The position numbers were made by a program, and so were the translations under genes. A DNA stretch of 64,000 bases from Flectonema sp. DT1601 (lineage: Eukaryota > Euglenozoa > Diplonemea > Diplonemida > Diplonemidae), in the NCBI GenBank assembly GCA_964019425.1, contig OZ025783.1:1550001-1614000 (forward strand), in the 5' to 3' direction. This document shows, one piece after another, positions 11,612-20,096 of the stretch; the stretch's first letter is position 1, and each line of letters begins with the position of its first letter. Under the pieces are notes generated by a model. It did no database searches. It saw only the letters and a program-made list of their open reading frames with translations, and was not told the origin of the DNA.

Positions 11612-12391
11612 ATGACTGAGGGTAAGCACCAACTGGAACACACGTGGACGATTTGGTATGATTCAGGTAAGACACGTCACGGGGGTAATTGGGAAGACAA
11701 TTTGAAAAGGGTTTGTTTTTTTCTTTTTAAAATTTTATTTATAATTACCGATACCGAAAAGAAAAACATCTAACCCAACGAGACACTAAAACAGGTTGCC
11801 GATTTCGACCAGGTTGAAGATTTCTGGAGCACTTATAATCACATTAAACGCCCTACATCATTGGAATTTGGAGCGAATTACCACGTTTTTAAGGTTTGTT
11901 ATTAACTGATTGCAAGGGAGGAAATATATTTCAGAAAAAAAAAAAGAAAAAAAAAACAAATACCAACAGTGCGGCATAAAACCTATGTGGGAAGACTCTG
12001 CCAACAAAGAAGGAGGTCGGTTTGTGATCAAAGTAGGTACCGGCAGAGATGAAACAGAGAAGTTAAACGAATATTGGGAGCACCTTCTGCTAGCAATGAT
12101 CGGAGAGTACGCGGAAGATGGAGTCACAGCTATTCCTGGTGGTCACATTACCGGGGCGGTGTTGGGTCGCCGTAAGCAACAAACGAAAATCTCCGTATGG
12201 ACGAGAGACAGATCCAAGAAAGAGGCGCTTGAGGAATTAAAGGTAAAGCTCATATCTCTACTTCAGGTACGTTATTTTTATCTCTTCAATTATACACAGC
12301 GATTGGCATTGAGTATCAAAAAAACAAATAAACAAACAAACAGCTTAAGGGAGATGCGACTAACATTCACTACGAAAATCATAACCCGTGA
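11612..12391 (+). CDS. EIF4E: Translation initiation factor eIF4E family, four exons (180 aa)
   Basis: The gene is only visible after splicing: exons 11612-11710, 11795-11893, 11970-12266 and 12344-12391, all joined in phase 0, with introns of 84, 76 and 77 nt (GTTTGT, GTTTGT and GTACGT donors; ACAG acceptors). The product reads HQLEHTWTIWYD, then NWEDNLKRV, DFDQVEDFWSTYNHI, GIKPMWEDSANKEGG and ISVWTRD. It keeps the cap-sandwiching Trp residues equivalent to human W56 and W102, the W73 face that binds eIF4G, and the W166 position, plus basic RRKQ-K residues for the cap phosphates. The W113 equivalent is Phe. The tail (KLISLLQLKG...NIHYENH) resembles the eIF4E2/4EHP type. An in-frame stop at 11570-11572 supports the start; acceptor ATCTCAG ends at 11594. 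Confidence 0.9.
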
Positions 12392-13540
12392 TCAGGGGCA
12401 GAACCTCAGCTCTGTTGAAAAAGCACTGCTGCTGTCTATCTGTTTAGCGATAACAGTATTGTGACGTAATTCTCTCCCGTTTCCAACTTTTTTTTTTTCC
12501 CTCTCTGTTTTTTTATTTTATTTTTTATATTTATCTTCTGCGTCAGCGAAGGGCCGTTTTTTTTGTTTCTTTTTTTTTTTATTTTTTATTTTTTTATAGG
12601 TTTTTTTATCTTTTCCCCATTTTATTTTTTTTAGATTACCGGACCGCCTTGATCCGTTGTCTTTTGTGGTCCCCCTGGTTAACGAACCACATAACAAGAA
12701 ATAGTTTGTACGTAGCAAAGTACGCCTCCTCAGCTACGATCGAAGGCGAGAATTGGACCGCCCCGAAAAAGCTGCATAAAAATATAATATTACGGCAAAA
12801 AAAAAAAAAAATAATAATAATAATTAACCCCCTCTCGGCAATTGTGAATTTTTTTTTTTTTTTTTTTTGAAAGTGATTACCGACACGCAGTTCTTCTAAT
12901 TTACTTTAATTTTTCAGCCTCCTAAGTCTTTTTTAATATTAGTGTTTTGTGCTTCGAGGATATCTGCCTAGCTAAGCATTCTCAGTGAAGTTACTTTATA
13001 TTTAATAATCTTCTTTTTTATATGTTAGCAGTAAATACCACAGACACCGCAGTATGCGTGTCTCTGGTATTATCAAACCGCGTTGGTTGCGATTGACTGC
13101 TGCTATGTGCATGCCAAATTAACTTTTTTCTTTACACAAAATAAATAATTCGCACAGTCTCTTGAAAGTAAATAAGTAATTAGGCAAACCGTTATTAAAA
13201 TGGAGGGGGGCCTGGGAAGCAAATGATCGGAGTTTGGGGGGGTCAAGAGAACCCATCCCAAGAAAAGAAAAAAAAAAAAAACAGAACGAACAAAGAAAAC
13301 GAAATTATGAAAAAAGCGGTCTCTAAAAAACAGAAAAACAAGTTTAGGAAGGATGAAAAAAAAAAAAGAAAATGAAAAAAAAAAAAAAAAAAAGAAGCGA
13401 ACAAAGCAAGGCAAGTTGCAGTCACTGAAAGTAACTTCTGATTTGATCAAAACTTCACTTTCTTCAGCAACACAAGTCCGAATACATGAGATAGTAACAA
13501 ACAAACAGTCCAGTATTGATAACAGGCAACGTGACTTGAT
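12392..13540. other. Intergenic, A/T homopolymers and one strong hairpin
   Basis: I see no convincing gene. Several frames on both strands (12518-12718, 12649-12870, 13103-13504) are products of A or T runs giving poly-Lys or poly-Phe. A hairpin is described at 13034-13071. The pyrimidine tract with AG at 13466-13467 probably marks the 5' end of the next mRNA. Confidence 0.55.
13034..13071. other. Strong intergenic hairpin
   Basis: The left arm AATACCACAGACACCGCA and right arm TGCGTGTCTCTGGTATT pair at 16 of 17 positions with one single-base bulge and a 3-nt loop. It lies about 640 nt after eIF4E and 470 nt before the next start. No coding potential overlaps it. Confidence 0.7.
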
Positions 13541-15742
13541 ATGGCTTCAATCAAAGTTATATCAGCGCAACTAAAGGAAGACGGAAAATATAAAGTCACT
13601 GTTTCAAGTGGAGGTGAGAATTATGCATCGAATGAGGCTGCTGGAGCTGAACCAACATGGGGTGAGAAGTTCAGCTTTAAGGAAGTTGGAAAAATAGATA
13701 TTTCCGTAACAAATGCTGGTAAGTCAGTAGGAAAAGGATCTGTAACACCAGGTGATGGTAATCAAGATCACGATGTTTCTCTCGAAGGGGGAGGAAAACT
13801 AAAAGTAACAACAACCGTTGGAGTTGCTGCAGACTCCGCAGACAAAGACAAGAAAGCAAACGAACCAAAAGCAGTTGGTGCAGGAGAAGGTGGAGAAGAA
13901 AAGGCCGAAGACACTATTCTCGATGATGTTCACGGTAAGGCTCTCCTCATTGGAGTTAATTATGTTGGGCAAGAACAAGTTGAATTGGACTCTGCGGTTT
14001 CTAGCGTTCATGCTTTAAAGAGCTCACTAAGAATAGAAGGTTTTGAGGGACCTATTCGCCTTCTGGCTGACGACGGATATATTGACGGCATGCCTACCCG
14101 TCACAACATCGAAGATGGTTTGAGTTGGATCCTCGATGGAATCCGCAGCGGTGATGGAATTATTTTATATTTTTCAGGCCGACTACGCAGAGAAGCAAAC
14201 GGCAGTATTGGTCTCTGTCCTGCTGATCATCAACAGTTCGGAACTATTAACAGTAAAGAGATTATTTCAAAGATTCAATGGAAGCTACCACAAGCGTCGA
14301 GATGCTTAATATTAATTGATGCCCCTGGTGGTGGAAGTATATCACCTCCTCATCAACCATTGTTGCCTTTTAGGGTTTCGTTTCCGGAGTCAGATTTGGC
14401 AAACTACAGTCCTCCACCACCACCTGACTCTATACCAACGTCGGGGGATGTTGTTGTGATTTCAGCATCTTCGGTGCCTGATGCAGAGATGTCTGCAGGT
14501 GATCTTGGTGCGGCTATCAAATCCGCGTTTCAAGTATTGAGAGGTACTGCGGAAACTCCTCTCGATGAAGCAGGTCGACTATTCAAAAAACGAGTCTCAT
14601 CTCGTTTCCCAAACCTTCTGGACCCCCTCCTCAGTGGTGATGGTGGTGGATACGTCTCTCAAGACTTCGCTGCTTGGATTGAAAAACCAATTCAAGATCT
14701 TCAGGCAGAATTGCAAGCATTCGGAATCGCCGCACAGAGAGCTGGTCCCCTTCAGAATATTGCACAGCAAATCTTTCGTGATAAACCTGAACTGATCTCA
14801 ACTAAATCACCTCCATCACTCCTCTCGTTAATTACGAATATACAACAAGCGTATTCAACTCAAGGAGTTTCAGTAGTCTGTGAGAGTGACAATCGTATTG
14901 ATCAGGAGTCTCCATTTCTACCAGCTGCGGGATGGAGTGATTCAGTAAAAAATATTGACGAAGGATCAATACCAAGAATGACTCCAGGAAGTCATGGTCA
15001 TCCTGGGTCAACTCCACAAACAGATCATGCGAGTAAATCACATCATCATCAGTCTTCGGGAGCTTGGCAGTCATTTGTTGGGTACATCAGTACTGGTGGT
15101 GATATTCTTGGATCACCTCGTCTGATGACGACTCAAGATGCAGTAGCATTAGCGAGGAGGTATCCAGAGTGTAAGGGGTTTAGTTTTAGAGGACAAACAC
15201 CAAATCCGATGGAAAAAGTTTGGGTTTATTTTAAAGATAAATGGGATCTTCATGGTTCCGGTTGGACGTCATTCAAAAGCCCAGACGCACTAATGGCAGC
15301 CGAATACCCACAACAGCAACTCCGCTACGACAGCTACTCTCCTGGGCGGCTTCGGACTGCTAACGGTATTGATCCATGGCATCGACAGCGATTAGCTAAC
15401 TTTTATAACCACTACAACCCATCAAAACTTCCCTCTGTTGTTGTCACACTTCTTGAGTATAGAGGACACGAAGACACCTTATTCAACACACTAATGCAGA
15501 AATACGGACCAGAGCCTCCAGACAGTATGTCTTTTACTTGGTAGTTAAATAAACGATCTTCAACCGATAACAATTAACAATTAAAAAAAAAAAAAAAAAA
15601 AAAAACAGTAATGTCTCAGCCGTTGGCTGAAGGATGGCGATTAGTTGAATCACCACAGGGAGATTTATTTTATAAACATGCTGATGGAAGGAAGCAATGG
15701 GAAAGGCCTTATGGTACACCTTACACAGGTTACTCTGGTTAG
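13541..15742 (+). CDS. Catalytically dead metacaspase-like protein with C-terminal WW domain, two exons (705 aa)
   Basis: Exon 1 is 13541-15524 and exon 2 is 15609-15742 (84-nt intron, GTATGT...AACAG, phase 1). Residues 1-90 look like a small C2-type domain. Residues about 130-340 have the caspase-like peptidase C14 fold: GKALLIGVNYVGQ, then a PTRHNIEDGLSWILDG helix and YFSG. The catalytic His motif SGHG reads SGRL (about 209), and the Cys motif DSCHSG reads DAPGGG (about 258), so both catalytic residues are gone. Near 508-590 is a WVYFKDKWDLHGSGW module, and near 620-655 a FYNHYNPSKLP...KYGPEP module. Exon 2 encodes a WW domain (EGW, FYKH, QWERP). Without the splice the protein ends 6 codons later (667 aa). 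It is probably a regulatory or scaffold pseudoenzyme. Confidence 0.75.
15525..15608 (+). other. Probable intron leading to the WW-domain exon
   Basis: The donor GTATGT is identical to the tubulin intron donor, the acceptor AAAAACAG matches the other cis-introns, and the length (84 nt) is typical here. The join keeps the frame from KYGPEPPD into the WW domain. The alternative is an unspliced stop (TAG at 15542-15544) with a separate 43-codon WW gene starting at ATG 15611. Confidence 0.7.
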
Positions 15743-16303
15743 AATTGACCCTCCTATACATTCGCATTATTTCGCTTTGAGTACTTTGAGAAAGTAGGTT
15801 TTTTTTTTTTTTATTCTAATATAATATTATTTTTTTTTTTACTGCGTTGCAAAGTTAGTACAATATTTACTTGTTGTTCAGTGTGTGTGTGGGGGACATG
15901 ATGTGAGTGTTCTTTGACTTCCCTGTTACATCAGGTGAGAGGGTAGCTCTTTGCTACAGGAACAACGTATTTGAAGCAAACACAAACAAACAAAAAAAAA
16001 AAAAAAAAAAAAGGATCCCATCCTTCATTTGTTAGTAGTTTTCCGAAGTCCAGCTAATTTTTTCAGCCGTGCTCGTTTTTTTTTTTTTTTTTTTTTTTTG
16101 TAAAGTTTTCCCCCCTTCGACTATCCATTGAGGTCCTGTATTCTTGTTTTCAGATAGCTGTGGGTGAAGAAGGAACAATTATCTATTATGCTTATTTCAT
16201 AGTCTTAATAAGAATATGAAAGTAGCTGAGTTTGCTTGACCCTTCATCAGATCTTTAGCTTAACATTCAACCTCATTTCACGGCAGTTTTTGCAACTACT
16301 AAA
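15743..16303. other. Intergenic, no gene seen
   Basis: It contains T tracts, an A tract (about 15991-16012), a short GT run near 15881-15890 and, at the right end, an acceptor-like CACGGCAG ending at 16286 just before the next ATG. No coding frame is recognisable. Confidence 0.55.
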
Positions 16304-17479
16304 ATGATGCGCTCTGTCAGTTTGTTTGTGTGTGCTTCACTTATCAGTTTGAGCAGTGCTAAAGTAGAAATCTATAGAGGATGGAAGAGAACAAATGATA
16401 TCTTCTGGAGGCCTGCAGAACTTCTTGATGGAACTACTTCACACCTCGGACAGGTTGAGTACGTTGACATCCCGGCATTCGCAACTGACTACAACATGTT
16501 GAAGACCGACTTGGCAATCACCGACTCGGGAGCAAACTTCAAAGCGAGGTGCACTGACGAGGGAAGTAAAGGTGACTGCTTCTTGTTCTACAGTTTGGGA
16601 GAGCAGGAGCCGATGGTGTACAAAACCGAGTTGGTGTCGCAAGGATTCAAAGAAGGTGAGTGCGCTCCGAGAGCGAAGGACATCTGGAGCGACAGCTACT
16701 CGTCGATGACTACGTTCTTCCGTCGCATTCCGTTGGGACAGAAAGTGGAATTCTCGATTATGAACTTCTGGGACCCGCTCTTGCAGGCCGTTGTCTTCAA
16801 CCACCAGGACGAGTCGGAGTGGGTGTGCCACGGAAAGCAGTCGAGTGAGTGTGAAAACGGTCTGTACGCTGCTGGCCACAAGTTTGCGGGAGCTTCCCTC
16901 TGTGTCTGGGACAGCACTGGGTGCGAAAGAAACTGGTGCCCGAGCCCTGTTCCGGTCACCCCAGCGGTTCTGACCATCTTCCTGAACGGAGCTGCTGTTT
17001 CGGGAGTAGCAGTTGCGGGGGCGGATTCGCTGGAGCTGAACGGGGCTGCGTTGGTGATGCCGCTGAGAGACTTTCTTCAGCCGACGTTCTTCCACGGGAT
17101 GAGCTCCGGCGTGCAGACAGCGGATGAGTTGAAAATAGTTTGCCCTGCTGGGCCAGTGAACTGCCTGTTCTACATCATTACCTACCACTGCCCTCCGTTC
17201 TCGACGAACGCAAACGGAGGTATCCCGTCGTTGGTTGCGAAAAAGTGGGAGGCGCGCAGCTTCGGTCCGAACTTCTACCCGTCGGGAAACAGCGACATGC
17301 AGCCGACGATTATCTTCAGGAAGGAAGTTGAAGCTGGTGACTTTGAGTTGGTGACGTTTGACCGACCGGGTACGTACGTTGCCATCTTCTCTCAGACCCT
17401 CCCTGGAATGGACTGGGACGATGTGAAGGCACCGTTCTCGGGACCTTTTACAGCCAAAGTTTGCAAACCTATCCAGTGA
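16304..17479 (+). CDS. Secreted cysteine-containing protein of unknown family (391 aa)
   Basis: The N-terminus MMRSVSLFVCASLISLSSA is a signal peptide, cleaved probably after SSA. The mature chain has about a dozen cysteines spread through two similar-sized parts, many aromatic residues and no transmembrane helix, so it is probably an extracellular beta-rich protein. I recognise no family. Codons are strongly C/G-ending, unlike most neighbours but like alpha-tubulin, which suggests high expression. That bias also leaves a long open frame on the opposite strand (16439-17188) that I do not believe. The acceptor AG at 16285-16286 is 17 nt before the start. Confidence 0.75.
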   Translation: MMRSVSLFVCASLISLSSAKVEIYRGWKRTNDIFWRPAELLDGTTSHLGQVEYVDIPAFATDYNMLKTDLAITDSGANFKARCTDEGSKGDCFLFYSLGEQEPMVYKTELVSQGFKEGECAPRAKDIWSDSYSSMTTFFRRIPLGQKVEFSIMNFWDPLLQAVVFNHQDESEWVCHGKQSSECENGLYAAGHKFAGASLCVWDSTGCERNWCPSPVPVTPAVLTIFLNGAAVSGVAVAGADSLELNGAALVMPLRDFLQPTFFHGMSSGVQTADELKIVCPAGPVNCLFYIITYHCPPFSTNANGGIPSLVAKKWEARSFGPNFYPSGNSDMQPTIIFRKEVEAGDFELVTFDRPGTYVAIFSQTLPGMDWDDVKAPFSGPFTAKVCKPIQ

Positions 17480-18218
17480 GTTGGTTTTGATGAACTTTTG
17501 ACCGTGCGACGGAAATAATAATATTTTGATCTAATTAATACGACTCGGCGTTGACACAATACTGGAACACGGAACAGTCACGCTGAAGACATATTTCTTT
17601 TTATTTTTATTTTTTTAGTTCAAATGCCTCAAAGCTGAGGATCCATCATAACTAGCAGCCGTTGACGGCGGATGGAATCCTCGCTTTTGAAAACATCTAT
17701 CGGTGAGCTGTCGATTATTCGCCTACCTCGCTGTTTTAGATGTGTGGCGAGAGTCTCCCTTTTACACTCATATTGAAATGAACTTCTTGAACAACATAGA
17801 AACCCCTGTACGAAAACAGTGAAATCTGTTATAATGTTGGTAGTGCCCAACATGCCTTTTTAACTTTGACTGACAACCGTTTTCCAGACAGCAGTCTCTT
17901 GTTTTTCTTTCCAGTTGCTTGACGTTGCTAAATGGGATGCTTTTACTCCTCTTAGGGAGATGAAGTAATCTCACTGCAATAGGTACCTGACTCCCTCTCC
18001 ATTACATTGACTCAACTAGAAAAAGACACAGTCCGATCCATGACAGCGTTCTACAGTCATATTCTATCCCGATAAGAACCTACAGGTGAGACTTGTCCCT
18101 TTTATCAATTGGGGGACAAAGTTGTCTAGTTAATTCAATGTTTTAGTCTATTCAGTGTGAGGTGTAATCAAGTGTTTGGAGTTCTAACCAGGTTTATAAA
18201 AAAAAAAAAAATAAAAAA
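17480..18218. other. Intergenic, no supported gene
   Basis: Two overlapping minus-strand frames (17629-17853, 17768-17974) are short and motif-free, and would be the only genes on that strand. The stretch is less homopolymeric than other gaps, so a decayed gene is possible but not shown. It ends with TTCTAACCAG (18182-18191), a likely acceptor. Confidence 0.45.
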
Positions 18219-19682
18219 ATGATGAAGAACAGATTAATGCAGCAATATCTAGGAAATAGAAAAAGGTTTTGTCAGTTTAGTGGAAGACGTTATTCGACAG
18301 ATCGATTTGATGTTAATTTTGCATCGATGTGGGACACAAGTGATCACAAAAAGCTTTCTGAAGTAAGAGAAACACTATTCGGATATGGTGACACCGCAAT
18401 GACATTCAAAGATGGCGTTGATATAATAAAAGATCAATTTACTGAACTCGGTGAGTTTGAAGGAATGCCACACGTTGTTGGTGTTCATCCACTAATCCAA
18501 AAAATCACAGAAATTGACGGCCTCAGACAAGTAATTAGTATGCAAGGAAGTCTCATCTTCAAATGGTACGAGTCATCCCTGGAGAACGAACCCCAACTAA
18601 AAAACATTCCTGTAACAAAGGCCAGAGTTCCTTGCTTTCCAAAACTCTCAACAGCTATAAATCAGTCGGTAGAGCCTCCTTTATTTGTTACTCACATGAG
18701 ACTTCCAAGTGATCAACCAGGCATTGTAACAGCGACATATAAATGGAAGGCTGAAATCGAAGCACCTTTTAACTATCGCAAGTTTCCTTTTGATAAACAA
18801 GCTCCTGAATTGGTGTTTTGGTTTAGAGAAGCAAACATTACTTCACAACCAGACTACGCGAGATATTTCATTCCTTATGACTGCACTGAACAAGACGGAG
18901 GTACAGGAGTCTGCATCTTACCACCAACCAGTATTGCAGCAGAATGGAAATTATTTCAACCTATTTGTTTCTCATGGACACGCACTGCGTGGGGGTCCAC
19001 AAATCAAGTTGAAGTCCAAGGCATTAAACTGGAAATACCTCTTGTGAGAAAGAGTGGGTTTTATGTTAACCTGATGACAATACAATTAGATTTAGCAGTT
19101 CTCTCCCTCTGCTGCTTAGTTGCATTTCCTATTGGAGAATTCGCAACAAGAATTTCAGCGACTTTTTCTCTCCTAGTGGCTCTCATCGCTTTTAAATTCT
19201 CAGTGGGAGAAAAATTGCCGAAAGTTGCGTACACTACTTGGTTTGATATTTACTTTTACCTAGTGTTTCATTTTTTGTGTTTTATGGCAATGTACTTTAC
19301 TGCTCTAAAGTTGTACAAAGACTACTACGATTCATTGCAAGATTCAAAGGTTATATGTGATAAAGACTCTAAGGAAAACAACGAAAAGGATGAAAACTCG
19401 ACCAACGAAAAGGATGAAAACTCGACCAACGAAAAGGATCAAAACTCGACCAAATCATACTTACCAGAACCTGAGTATTTAAACACAACTGGTGCCTACG
19501 TGATATGCGCTGCCTGGATAGCTGCAAATATAGTTTTCCGTCTGCATGCAAGAAACGGCCAACGTGCATTGGAGGCTGCTCTAGGGAAGGAGATCTTGCC
19601 GATGCATTTAATAAAGACAAGGTTTAGTAGAAACAAACAACAGAAAAAAGGGCTAAGCTTCATGGGTATTGGAAAGAACTAA
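18219..19682 (+). CDS. Pentameric ligand-gated ion channel subunit, Cys-loop lacking (487 aa)
   Basis: The extracellular beta-sandwich contains a V-x-G-V-H-P-L strand, a GSLIFKWYES block and the Pro-loop KFPFDKQAPEL (about 188-198), where animal receptors have Cys at both loop ends; here both are Ala. Four membrane helices follow at about 280-305, 309-330, 341-364 and 426-443. M2 reads RISATFSLLVALIAF and runs into GEKLPKVAYTTW, aligning with bacterial GLIC and animal receptors at the 20' Glu and 23' Pro. Family members are five-subunit ion channels; ligand and ion selectivity cannot be told (-1' is Thr, 0' is Arg). The M3-M4 loop holds three 8-residue repeats. No signal peptide is obvious at this start, so an upstream exon or an internal targeting signal is possible. 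Confidence 0.8.
   Translation: MMKNRLMQQYLGNRKRFCQFSGRRYSTDRFDVNFASMWDTSDHKKLSEVRETLFGYGDTAMTFKDGVDIIKDQFTELGEFEGMPHVVGVHPLIQKITEIDGLRQVISMQGSLIFKWYESSLENEPQLKNIPVTKARVPCFPKLSTAINQSVEPPLFVTHMRLPSDQPGIVTATYKWKAEIEAPFNYRKFPFDKQAPELVFWFREANITSQPDYARYFIPYDCTEQDGGTGVCILPPTSIAAEWKLFQPICFSWTRTAWGSTNQVEVQGIKLEIPLVRKSGFYVNLMTIQLDLAVLSLCCLVAFPIGEFATRISATFSLLVALIAFKFSVGEKLPKVAYTTWFDIYFYLVFHFLCFMAMYFTALKLYKDYYDSLQDSKVICDKDSKENNEKDENSTNEKDENSTNEKDQNSTKSYLPEPEYLNTTGAYVICAAWIAANIVFRLHARNGQRALEAALGKEILPMHLIKTRFSRNKQQKKGLSFMGIGKN
19380..19451 (+). repeat. Three 24-bp tandem repeats in the channel's M3-M4 loop
   Basis: Units start at 19380, 19404 and 19428. The first two are identical and the third differs by one base, giving NEKDENST, NEKDENST, NEKDQNST in the cytosolic loop. 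Such in-frame expansion in a disordered loop is a likely length polymorphism. Confidence 0.9.
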
Positions 19683-20096
19683 TGACATTATAAGATTTTT
19701 TAGATTGCTTCGCACACTAAGTTGAGCGAAAAAATACTCTCCTACTAACTGAACGAACGAGTTCAAAAAGGAGGGGGGGAAATACCTTCTTATATTAATT
19801 GAAAAATGTTACCTCTCTTTATTTTATTTTTTCTTGACAAGAATTGATTTTCGTTCTAACCTGATAATTCTTTTTTTTTTATATGTTAGTAATGATTACC
19901 AAACAACAGTTTGTTATAACGTTACTTATGAAATAAATAAATAAAAACCTCAAAAAAAAACGAATTAGATTCCTTTTTTTTTTTTTTTTTTTTAAAGATT
20001 TTATTTTCATTTGACAGATAACTCTTGATGGACTTGCAGCATATTTCTACGAGAACCTTGAATGACTAATTATATACCAAATCCGTAACAGAGACT
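19683..20096. other. Intergenic, A/T tracts, no gene seen
   Basis: Two long T tracts and AATAAATAAATA are present. A TTTTCATTTGACAG acceptor ends at 20017 and another AACAG at 20091, either of which could define the 5' end of the next mRNA. Confidence 0.5.

Noticed and set aside
11910-12464. Stand-alone 184-codon gene
   Set aside because: Its middle is exon 3 of eIF4E; the start lies in intron 2 and the end runs through intron 3 in the wrong frame.
12518-13504. Lys- and Phe-rich frames on both strands
   Set aside because: They are translations of A and T homopolymers with no motif.
16439-17188. 249-codon open frame on the minus strand
   Set aside because: Opposes a signal-peptide-bearing gene; C/G-ending codon bias on the + strand removes stops on the other strand. 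No motif is present.
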